Shown: piece by piece, positions 1-5,286 of the stretch | Position numbering within the stretch: position 1 is the first letter of the stretch | Layout: each line of letters opens with the position of its first letter | NCBI GenBank assembly: GCA_964657885.1 | Contig: CAZZWO010000195.1 | Location: forward strand, 1 to 5,934 | Source of the DNA: BOG-908 sp964657885 | Lineage (GTDB): Bacteria > Pseudomonadota > Alphaproteobacteria > Acetobacterales > Acetobacteraceae | Length of the DNA stretch: 5,934 nt | Direction of reading: 5' to 3' | Program-made: the position numbers and the translations under genes | Notes under the pieces: generated by a model | Database searches by the model: none | What the model was told of the DNA's origin: nothing | Seen by the model: only the letters and a program-made list of their open reading frames with translations

Positions 1-2
1 TG

Positions 3-833
3 TTCATCTGCGCCTTCATCGCCAACGCGGCGAGCTTCGTGCTGCCGATCTCCAATCCCGCAAACCTGGTGATCTACGGCAGCCACATGCCGCCGCTTCT
101 GCAATGGCTCGCGCGCTACGCCTTGCCATCCGTGCTTTCGGTGACGGCAACGTACGGCGTGCTGCGATGGAGTCAGCGCCGCGCCCTGAAGCAGGACATC
201 GCCGCCGACATCGACATCCCCAGGCTGTCCGCGGCGGGCAGGATGGCCGCTGTCGGCATCGGCATGACGGCGATTGTCCTGCTGATCTCGTCGGGCTTCG
301 ACGTCCAACTCGGGCTGCCGACTTTCGCGGCGGGGCTCGGCACAACGATCCTGGTGTTGACGCGCTCGAGATGCGGCTTGTCCGACATCGTCAAAGGGAT
401 CTCCTGGGGCGTGCTGCCACTCGTGGCGGGGTTGTTCGTGCTGGTGGAGTCATTGGAAAAGACCGGCGTCACCCGTGAACTGTCGGGCTTGCTGCAGGCT
501 GCGATTGCGCGATCCACGACCTGGGCGGCCTGGATGGCCGGCACGGTGCTGGCGGTCGGCTGCAACCTGGTGAACAACCTCCCCGCCGGTCTGGTCGCGG
601 GGCGGGTGACCGAGCTGGCGAAAGTGCCGGATCATGTGCGCAGCGCCGTGCTGATCGGCGTGGATCTCGGGCCCAACCTGTCCGTCACCGGCTCTCTGGC
701 GACGATCCTTTGGCTGACGGTGTTGCGGCGGGAAGGGCACAGCGTCAGCGCATGGGCGTTCCTCAAGCTCGGCGTGCTGGTGATGCCGCCGGCCCTCCTC
801 CTCGCGTTGGCAGGGGCCTTCGCGCTCGGCTGA
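3..833 (+). CDS. ArsB/NhaD-superfamily permease, arsenite-antiporter-like (5'-truncated by window edge)
   Basis: The frame is open from the left edge, and 276 residues are visible before TGA at 831-833. The ArsB family of the ion-transporter superfamily is usually about 410-430 residues, so roughly 150 N-terminal residues lie outside the window. Seen: a hydrophobic multi-pass protein beginning FICAFIANAASFVLPISNPAN, a motif typical of this permease family. The superfamily-type CNLVNNLPAG loop lies at about nt 564-590, and GVDLGPNLSVTGSLAT at about nt 657-704 is the second half-membrane hairpin with Asn and Gly at the transport site. Known: family members export arsenite or antimonite across the inner membrane by proton antiport, sometimes coupled to an ArsA ATPase. 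Inferred: a metalloid efflux role. Other SLC13/NhaD-like substrates remain possible, because no arsR, arsC or arsA is visible. The GTG at 39 encodes an internal Val and is not a start. Confidence 0.85.
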   Translation, partial: FICAFIANAASFVLPISNPANLVIYGSHMPPLLQWLARYALPSVLSVTATYGVLRWSQRRALKQDIAADIDIPRLSAAGRMAAVGIGMTAIVLLISSGFDVQLGLPTFAAGLGTTILVLTRSRCGLSDIVKGISWGVLPLVAGLFVLVESLEKTGVTRELSGLLQAAIARSTTWAAWMAGTVLAVGCNLVNNLPAGLVAGRVTELAKVPDHVRSAVLIGVDLGPNLSVTGSLATILWLTVLRREGHSVSAWAFLKLGVLVMPPALLLALAGAFALG

Positions 834-857
834 CCCTTGTCCCTGGGAGACCAACAT

Positions 858-1313
858 ATGCAGTCCATCAGTGCCGCCTGGCTCTATCCATTGATCCTGA
901 TCGCGGGCGCGTTGCAGGCCTGGGGACCGCCGATGAACGGCGCGCTGCGGAAGTCGCTCGAGAACCCCTGGCTCGCCAGCACAATCTCGTTCCTGCCGAT
1001 CGTCGCTTTCCTGACGGTCCTGTTCTTCTGCCTGCCCAACCCGCTGCCGTCGGCCAAGGGTTTGTCGTCGATGCCGTGGTGGGCACCGCTCGGCGGATTG
1101 CTCGGCGCATTCGCGGTCGTCATGGGTCTGCTGTTCGTGGACAAGATCGGCGCCGGGCCGTTTGCCGGCCTGACGATCACCGCCAACATCCTGATGTCGC
1201 TGGCCGTCGACCATTTCGGCCTGTTCGGCATCCAGCAGCACAGCCTCAACATCTGGCGCATCCTGGGTGGTGCGTTGATGACCGGCGGCATCGTCCTGAT
1301 CGCCCTGTTTTAG
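858..1313 (+). CDS. YdcZ/DUF606-type DMT-family membrane protein
   Basis: This 151-residue protein is very hydrophobic, with about five predicted membrane segments (roughly residues 7-25, 38-60, 76-95, 100-118 and 133-151). Size and order fit the DMT YdcZ family, a half-size relative of EamA drug/metabolite transporters usually about 140-150 residues long. Diagnostic pieces are the WAPLGGLLGA segment (about 75-84) and SLAVDHFGLFG (about 114-124), matching the family's conserved DHFG turn. Where many members have Gln, this one has Asn110. The ATG at 858 is chosen because GGGAGA at 845-850 sits 7 nt upstream; the TTG at 837 has no comparable site. It starts 24 bp after the ArsB-like stop on the same strand, which suggests co-transcription. 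The transported substrate is unknown, and small YdcZ proteins may need a partner or homodimer to form a full transporter. Confidence 0.8.
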   Translation: MQSISAAWLYPLILIAGALQAWGPPMNGALRKSLENPWLASTISFLPIVAFLTVLFFCLPNPLPSAKGLSSMPWWAPLGGLLGAFAVVMGLLFVDKIGAGPFAGLTITANILMSLAVDHFGLFGIQQHSLNIWRILGGALMTGGIVLIALF

Positions 1314-1486
1314 GGGCAAGGTTCGAAGACCGCTCCATTTCCGTTGTTCCTCAAGCGTTCTCCTGCTTAGATGCGTACGCCGGGACGGTCGCCGGTTCGG
1401 CCTGCTTCCATGCGGCTGTTCACCCTGAATACGGGACAAATCAGCACCACCTGAAGCCGATCGTATTGTGGCTTTACGGCCGCATC

Positions 1487-1527
1487 TTGTGCGATCCGGC
1501 GGCTGGAGCGCTAGATGTGGTATGGCT
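1487..1527 (+). promoter_or_regulatory. Candidate nrdA promoter with block shared with nrdB
   Basis: TTGTGC at 1487-1492 is a weak -35. It is followed after 17 bp by GCTAGAT at 1510-1516 as a -10-like element. GCTAGATG fits 7 of 8 positions of the GCTANAWC -10 type described for Caulobacter housekeeping promoters, though the spacing is longer than in that consensus. Block 1511-1527 is 14/17 identical to 5185-5201 upstream of nrdB (CTAGATGyGGwATsGCT). CGAT and GGCGGC also precede it in the same order in both regions. Transcription would start near 1523, which places the ATG at 1515 too early to be the translation start. Confidence 0.4.
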
Positions 1528-1541
1528 CGTCGTCTGACGAG
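1526..1541 (+). repeat. Inverted repeat (hairpin) in nrdA leader
   Basis: CTCGTC (1526-1531) and GACGAG (1536-1541) form a perfect 6-bp stem with a 4-nt loop. It lies just downstream of the candidate transcription start and 28 bp before the nrdA ATG. It could be a leader hairpin or an operator. There is no T-run, so it is not a terminator. Confidence 0.4.
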
Positions 1542-1554
1542 TCGGTTAATGAAC

Positions 1555-1559
1555 GAGGG
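1555..1559 (+). promoter_or_regulatory. nrdA ribosome binding site
   Basis: GAGGG lies 9 nt before the ATG at 1569 and supports that start. A second GGAG at 1505-1508 lies 6 nt before an in-frame ATG at 1515, which would add 18 residues (MWYGSSSDESVNERGLGG). I reject that extension because it has no family resemblance and starts inside the candidate -10 element. Confidence 0.55.
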
Positions 1560-1568
1560 TTGGGTGGC

Positions 1569-3455
1569 ATGGACGGCATGATGAATCGTGAACTGGAAGC
1601 CGCCTTGCTGGACAACACCGTGCAGATGCGCGGGCGCCACCAGGTCCGTGTGGACCGCTCGCGCGATGTGTTGCTGACGGATTTCGGCCGCGCGACACTG
1701 GACGACCGGTATCTGCTGCCGGGCGAGAGCTACCAGGATCTGTTCGCCCGGGTCGCCAGCTTCTACGGCGACGATGCGGCGCATGCGCAGCGTCTTTACG
1801 ACTATATCAGCCGCCTGTGGCTGATGCCGGCGACGCCGGTGCTGTCCAACGGCGGCACCCAGCGCGGCCTGCCGATCTCGTGCTTCCTCAACGAGGCGTC
1901 CGACAGCCTCGATGGCATTGTCGGCTTGTGGAACGAGAACGTCTGGCTGGCGAGCAAGGGTGGCGGCATCGGCAGCTACTGGGGCAATTTGCGGTCGATC
2001 GGCGAGAAGGTCGGGCAGAACGGCAAGACGAGCGGCGTCATCCCGTTCATCAGGGTGATGGACAGCCTGACGCTCGCCATCAGCCAGGGCTCGCTGCGCC
2101 GCGGCTCGGCGGCGGTGTACCTGCCCGTGCAGCACCCGGAGATCGAGGAGTTCATCGAAATCCGGCGGCCGACCGGTGGCGACCCGAACCGCAAGGCGCC
2201 GAACCTGCACCACGGCATCCTGGTGCCCGACGATTTCATGCGCGCGGTGGAAGCCGACGACCTTTGGTCACTGCGCTCGCCGAAAGACAACAGCATCGTG
2301 CGGCAGATTTCCGCGCGCTCGCTGTGGATACGCATCCTGATCGCGCGGGTGGAAACCGGCGAGCCTTACCTGGTGTTTTCGGACCACGTGAACAACGCAC
2401 GGCCGGACCACCACAAGCTGGCCGGACTGGAAGTCAAAACCTCCAACCTGTGCAGCGAGATCACGCTGCCGACAGGGCTCGACCAATACGGCAAGCAACG
2501 CACCGCGGTGTGCTGCCTGTCATCGGTGAACCTGGAGACGTGGTTCGACTGGAAGGACCATCCGCTGTTCATCGAGGACACGATGCGTTTCCTCGACAAT
2601 GTCTTGCAGGACTTCATCGACCGCGCCCCATCGGACATGGATCGGGCGAAATATGCCGCTGCGCGCGAGCGGTCCGTGGGGCTCGGCGTCATGGGATTCC
2701 ACTCGTTCCTGCAATCGCAGAACGTGCCTTTCGAAGGCGTGATCGCCAAAGTCTGGAACAAGCGGATGTTCAAGCAGATCCGCGAGCAGGCCGACGCTGC
2801 ATCGCGCCTGCTCGCCGAAGAACGTGGCGCGTGCCCGGATGCCGCCGATTTCGGCGTGATGGAGCGGTTCTCAAACAAGATGGCGATCGCGCCGACGGCG
2901 AGCATTTCGGTGATCGCCGGCAATGCCAGCCCCGGGATCGAGCCGATCGCCGCGAACGTGTTCCTGCAGAAAACCCTGTCCGGCAGCTTCACGGTACGCA
3001 ACCGGCATCTGCAGCAATTGCTGGCGTTGCGCGGCATGGATAACGACGAGGTCTGGTCGTCCATCACCCTGCGTTCCGGCAGCGTGCAGCACCTGGATTT
3101 CCTGACCGAACAGGAAAAGGCCGTGTACAAGACCGCGTTCGAACTCGATCAGCGCTGGATCATCGAGCATGCGGCCGACCGCACGCCGTTCGTCTGCCAG
3201 AGCCAGTCGGTGAACGTGTTCCTGCCCGCGAACGTGCACAAGCGCGACCTGCACGAAATCCATATGCTCGCCTGGAAGCGCGGCCTGAAATCGCTGTATT
3301 ATTGCCGCTCGCTGTCGATCCAGCGTGCGGACACCGTCAGCGACATGCCGAAATCCTCGTTGATCGACATGGCACCGGTCAACGACCCGATCCCGCTGCA
3401 GATTGCGGCGGCGCCGGCCAGCACGAATTACGAAGAGTGCCTGTCCTGCCAGTAG
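1569..3455 (+). CDS. nrdA: Class I ribonucleoside-diphosphate reductase, alpha (catalytic) subunit, no ATP cone
   Basis: This cytoplasmic 628-residue enzyme subunit reduces ribonucleoside diphosphates to deoxyribonucleotides for DNA synthesis, working with NrdB. Residues by analogy with E. coli NrdA: C105 (in LPISCFLN) and C315 (in AVCCLSS) are the redox pair. N293, C295 and E297 (SNLCSEITLPT) form the active site, with C295 as the thiyl radical. Y577 and Y578 (SLYYCRS) relay the radical from NrdB. The tail C624-x2-C627 reloads electrons from thioredoxin or glutaredoxin. APTASISVIAGNASPGIEP at about 441-459 is the substrate phosphate loop. The first catalytic Cys is at 105, against 225 in E. 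coli, because the roughly 100-residue N-terminal ATP cone is missing; the rest is full length. The ATG at 1569 is preferred on RBS and promoter position, and adjacent ATGs at 1578 and 1581 cannot be excluded. Its partner nrdB is not adjacent: a reverse-strand phosphoesterase gene separates them. Confidence 0.95.
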   Translation: MDGMMNRELEAALLDNTVQMRGRHQVRVDRSRDVLLTDFGRATLDDRYLLPGESYQDLFARVASFYGDDAAHAQRLYDYISRLWLMPATPVLSNGGTQRGLPISCFLNEASDSLDGIVGLWNENVWLASKGGGIGSYWGNLRSIGEKVGQNGKTSGVIPFIRVMDSLTLAISQGSLRRGSAAVYLPVQHPEIEEFIEIRRPTGGDPNRKAPNLHHGILVPDDFMRAVEADDLWSLRSPKDNSIVRQISARSLWIRILIARVETGEPYLVFSDHVNNARPDHHKLAGLEVKTSNLCSEITLPTGLDQYGKQRTAVCCLSSVNLETWFDWKDHPLFIEDTMRFLDNVLQDFIDRAPSDMDRAKYAAARERSVGLGVMGFHSFLQSQNVPFEGVIAKVWNKRMFKQIREQADAASRLLAEERGACPDAADFGVMERFSNKMAIAPTASISVIAGNASPGIEPIAANVFLQKTLSGSFTVRNRHLQQLLALRGMDNDEVWSSITLRSGSVQHLDFLTEQEKAVYKTAFELDQRWIIEHAADRTPFVCQSQSVNVFLPANVHKRDLHEIHMLAWKRGLKSLYYCRSLSIQRADTVSDMPKSSLIDMAPVNDPIPLQIAAAPASTNYEECLSCQ

Positions 3456-3511
3456 GTTCGGCTTAACTCAAAGCCGGGTTTCGTTGACGTTCGGCCAGGT
3501 TTCCGAACCTA
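3453..3511. repeat. 9-bp inverted repeat spanning both convergent stop codons
   Basis: TAGGTTCGG (3453-3461) and CCGAACCTA (3503-3511) are perfect inverted copies. The TAG of the first is the nrdA stop, and the reverse complement of the second begins with the phosphoesterase TAG stop. A nested copy, GTTCGG at 3489-3494, can pair with CCGAAC at 3503-3508 across an 8-nt loop. The arrangement is symmetrical for the two genes, consistent with a bidirectional 3'-end structure or with repeat-flanked insertion. Confidence 0.6.
3459..3485 (+). terminator. Candidate terminator of nrdA
   Basis: CGGCTT (3459-3464) pairs with AAGCCG (3471-3476) over a 6-nt loop. GGTTTCGTT follows, which is only a weak T-tract. 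The position, 3 bp after the nrdA stop and before a convergent gene, fits transcription termination. Strength is uncertain, and the reverse strand shows no T-run. Confidence 0.4.
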
Positions 3512-4903
3512 ATCGTCGTCCGGGGGGGCCGATGAGGGCGGCGCGGCGAGGAAATCGCGCGCCGTCATCTTTGCGGCGATCGGCGTGAACGATTTCGGTC
3601 TGTTCAAGGTGAAGAAGGTGGCGAGGTCGGCTCGCCCGGCCCGGGTCGCCTGGTAGTCGGCATACCGGTCGAAGACGGTGGCGCCACTGCCGATGAAGCC
3701 TACACCGAAATTATGTTCGATGAATGCCAGGATGCTGCCGAAGTCGAACACGCCGTTGCTGACCTGCCCCGGCTGCGTATAGGCGGACACCACAAGCAGC
3801 GGTACCCTGAAGCCGTAGGTGTAGCCCGCTCCCCATTTGATGGATTTCGTCAGCTTGAACGGCGCGACATGATCGAACCAGCCGCCCCAATCGTCCCAGG
3901 TCACGAATATCGCGGTGTCCTTCCAATAGGGTTCACCGTGGCAGGTCTGGCTGCCGATTGCATTGACGATGGACGCGACCCAGCTCGGGCCGCCGCCGGT
4001 ATTGATGATGGCGTGGTCGGAGTTTTCCGCTGAAGGGATCACCCAGCTGACGTTTTGCAGGTGGCACGCCGCGATTGCCGACAATACGTGCGCCGGGTTG
4101 TCTGCCACGACATTGTGGGTCCAATCAGGGCCGGTGCAGATGGTCTTGCCGTTCGGGCTGCCGGGCTGGCAGATGTGTCTTATGGCGTTGGGCGCCGTCC
4201 AGATCGAGTTCGGGCCGGGCGCGTAGTAGCGCCAGGTGATCGGAACCGCTGCCGAAGCCAGTACGTCGGGCAGGGTAGGATGCTCGAAACAAGGAAAGAC
4301 CGGCGCGTTTGCGGTCTCGCTGCCGTATCGGTTGATCACCGCCACGGTCGTACCTGGGCTTGCCGTGCAGCCGGCGTGATGCGTGTTCTCCGCGGCGAAG
4401 AGCGGGCTCGACACCGACGGCGCCGAGGTGCCGCCGAACAGGAACTGGTGTGCGGGGAAACTCGGGCCCTGGTTCGTCTGGAACATGCGGTTTGCGAAGC
4501 CGTTGGCCAGAGCAAGGTCGAAATAAGGTTGCATGTCGCCGGCCGAATTGTCCGCATACACGTAGGCGACATTGGGCGGCAGCGCGCAGCCTGCCTTCCT
4601 GGTGAACGGCTCGGTGTCGAACCCGTGTGTCAGCGCCGCTTCGAACGAAGCGTGGGAGTGCGCGATGTCGTAGCAGTCCGCCAGAGGCCGGGCGGTGAGG
4701 GGGACCATCTTGCCGTTCGACAGCCGGCCTTCGGTGGCGATGTCCACACCCGGCTCGAAAGTCGGGTTGCTGCCGAAAAGGTTGTCGGGGGTCCGGTTTT
4801 CTTGAATGACCACCACGATGTGCTTGAACACCGGTGCCGCTTGCAGCGGTGCCGGGCTGGAAAGCAGGAAGGCTGCTACGGCCAAGGCATATTGCATTTG
4901 CAT
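3509..4903 (-). CDS. Secreted phosphoesterase (phospholipase C / acid phosphatase superfamily)
   Basis: The 464-residue product matches the PF04185 phosphoesterase family, metal-dependent hydrolases including phospholipases C and AcpA-type acid phosphatases. Seen: a signal peptide with a hydrophobic core at about 5-18 and a likely A-x-A cleavage near residues 20-23. ENRTPDNLFG follows at 35-44, where E35 and N36 correspond to metal ligands of AcpA. QGPSFPAHQFLFGG at about 145-158 has S148 as a possible nucleophile. VTWDDWGGWFDHV at about 334-346 has D337/D338 where the family often has D-E, and SILAFIEHNFG is at 390-400. Eight cysteines (77, 106, 179, 205, 245, 256, 280, 321) suit disulfides in an exported protein. 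Inferred: periplasmic or extracellular phosphate or phospholipid scavenging; the substrate is not determinable here. The ATG at 4903 has GAGGTGA (4916-4910) 6 nt upstream, and an in-frame TGA 9 nt upstream bars a longer form. The signal n-region (MQMQY) has no Lys or Arg, which is unusual. The gene is convergent with nrdA and divergent from nrdB. Confidence 0.88.
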   Translation of the reverse strand: MQMQYALAVAAFLLSSPAPLQAAPVFKHIVVVIQENRTPDNLFGSNPTFEPGVDIATEGRLSNGKMVPLTARPLADCYDIAHSHASFEAALTHGFDTEPFTRKAGCALPPNVAYVYADNSAGDMQPYFDLALANGFANRMFQTNQGPSFPAHQFLFGGTSAPSVSSPLFAAENTHHAGCTASPGTTVAVINRYGSETANAPVFPCFEHPTLPDVLASAAVPITWRYYAPGPNSIWTAPNAIRHICQPGSPNGKTICTGPDWTHNVVADNPAHVLSAIAACHLQNVSWVIPSAENSDHAIINTGGGPSWVASIVNAIGSQTCHGEPYWKDTAIFVTWDDWGGWFDHVAPFKLTKSIKWGAGYTYGFRVPLLVVSAYTQPGQVSNGVFDFGSILAFIEHNFGVGFIGSGATVFDRYADYQATRAGRADLATFFTLNRPKSFTPIAAKMTARDFLAAPPSSAPPDDD

Positions 4904-4909
4904 CGGTTT

Positions 4910-4916
4910 TCACCTC
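4910..4916 (-). promoter_or_regulatory. Phosphoesterase ribosome binding site
   Basis: On the reverse strand GAGGTGA lies 6 nt before the ATG at 4903. It is a strong Shine-Dalgarno match and decides this start over the second ATG at 4897. Its final TGA is also the in-frame stop that closes the frame upstream. Confidence 0.65.
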
Positions 4917-4976
4917 GCACGGCCAGTCACCCGGCCAAAGGAAGGCGGGGAGCCTCTCGGCCGTTCTGACGACCAG

Positions 4977-5006
4977 GAGGTTCGGACGGCCGGACATCCG
5001 AACCTC
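4977..5006. repeat. 9-bp inverted repeat sharing sequence with the nrdA 3' repeat
   Basis: GAGGTTCGG (4977-4985) and CCGAACCTC (4998-5006) form a perfect 9-bp stem around a 12-nt spacer. The right arm with its preceding T (TCCGAACCT, 4997-5005) is an exact direct repeat of 3502-3510 at the other end of the phosphoesterase gene. No T-run follows on either strand, so an operator or an insertion footprint is more likely than a terminator. Confidence 0.55.
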
Positions 5007-5114
5007 TAGGCCATGCAACCCGAGGCTGCAATCCCTACCGGTGTCATAGGATTAAAGCACTGATGATGGTGGTGTGCAGTTTATGCGTCTGCGGGCAGCA
5101 GCTTTGGCGGAGCT

Positions 5115-5161
5115 TCACCAGATCAGGTATTCAGCTGGCGATTGCCCACCTCATATTGTGT
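5115..5161 (+). promoter_or_regulatory. Candidate paired NrdR boxes upstream of nrdB
   Basis: NrdR binds two 16-bp palindromic boxes (about ACACwATATaTwGTGT), usually with centres near 31 bp apart. Box 5146-5161 (CCACCTCATATTGTGT) matches about 12/16 positions, with a perfect right half TATTGTGT. Box 5115-5130 (TCACCAGATCAGGTAT) matches about 9/16 and is itself near-palindromic around GATC. Both keep the C at position 4 and G at position 13. Their centres (5122.5 and 5153.5) are exactly 31 bp apart, and the second box abuts the candidate -35. Inferred only: the left box is weak, and no nrdR gene is in view. Confidence 0.35.
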
Positions 5162-5201
5162 TCACGATGTTTGGGCGGCATGGTCTAGATGCGGAATCGC
5201 T
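5161..5201 (+). promoter_or_regulatory. Candidate nrdB promoter with block shared with nrdA
   Basis: TTCACG (5161-5166) as a -35 and TCTAGA(T) from 5184 as a -10 are 17 bp apart, the same geometry as upstream of nrdA. Block 5185-5201 matches 1511-1527 at 14 of 17 positions, and CGAT (5165-5168) and GGCGGC (5174-5179) precede it as they do at nrdA (1492-1495, 1498-1503). The predicted leader would be about 90 nt. Confidence 0.4.
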
Positions 5202-5210
5202 GTTATGTTG

Positions 5211-5251
5211 ATCTCGCACTCGTGCATTCCTCGCCTACCTCGATGCGAGAT
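5211..5251 (+). repeat. 8-bp inverted repeat in nrdB leader
   Basis: ATCTCGCA (5211-5218) and TGCGAGAT (5244-5251) are perfect inverted copies separated by 25 nt. A short GCAC-tc-GTGC hairpin overlaps the left arm (5216-5225). It lies in the predicted 5' leader about 35 bp before the nrdB ATG. Its role is unknown; an mRNA leader structure or a regulator site are options. Confidence 0.4.
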
Positions 5252-5286
5252 GCGCGTGGCCATCGCCCGCTCAGCCAGGATGTTTC

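Larger units (their letters stand above)
1314..1568. other. Intergenic region upstream of nrdA
   Basis: These 255 bp between the YdcZ-type gene and nrdA contain no supported gene. The last third holds the candidate nrdA promoter (1487-1527) and a hairpin (1526-1541). No convincing Rho-independent terminator follows the YdcZ-type stop: the short GGTTCGAAGACC stretch at about 1320-1331 has no T-run after it. Confidence 0.6.
4904..5286. other. Divergent intergenic region between phosphoesterase and nrdB
   Basis: These 383 bp hold no supported gene. They contain the phosphoesterase RBS, an inverted repeat (4977-5006), a candidate NrdR-box pair (5115-5161), a candidate nrdB promoter (5161-5201), a leader inverted repeat (5211-5251) and the nrdB RBS (AGGA at 5277-5280, 6 nt before the ATG). 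I could not identify a convincing promoter for the phosphoesterase on the reverse strand. Confidence 0.6.

Noticed and set aside
1464..1492. NrdR boxes upstream of nrdA based on TATTGTGG (1464-1471) and TCTTGTGC (1485-1492)
   Set aside because: Only right half-sites match. The left halves are poor (about 9/16 and 8/16 overall), and their spacing is 21 bp instead of about 31.
1515..1568. Upstream in-frame ATG at 1515 with GGAG 6 nt before it as the nrdA start
   Set aside because: The 18 extra residues do not resemble the family, and the ATG lies within the candidate -10 block shared with nrdB. The ATG at 1569 has its own RBS.
450..2213. Long reverse-strand open frame of 587 codons across the permease, YdcZ-type gene and nrdA
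   Set aside because: It is antisense to three well-supported genes, has low-complexity Arg/Gln/Ala-rich content and no family resemblance. It is a typical high-GC shadow frame.
4921..4936. GGCC...GGCC short palindrome upstream of the phosphoesterase
   Set aside because: Only 4 bp of stem in high-GC DNA, expected by chance.
4055..4969. Forward open frame of about 300 codons across the phosphoesterase
   Set aside because: It is antisense to a gene with clear signal peptide, RBS and family motifs, and its Arg/Val/Gly-rich composition shows no recognisable domain.
5041..5058. Pho box (GTGTCAT at 5041-5047) near the phosphoesterase
   Set aside because: Only one half-repeat matches. The second repeat expected 11 bp on (TTAAAGC) does not, and the orientation points toward nrdB.
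5063..5188. Small Cys-rich ORF of 41 residues (C5, C8, C10, C33, C36) upstream of nrdB
   Set aside because: It has only a weak AGGA at 11 nt spacing, overlaps the candidate NrdR boxes and promoter, and its stop falls inside the shared CTAGATG block. It is most likely a chance frame.
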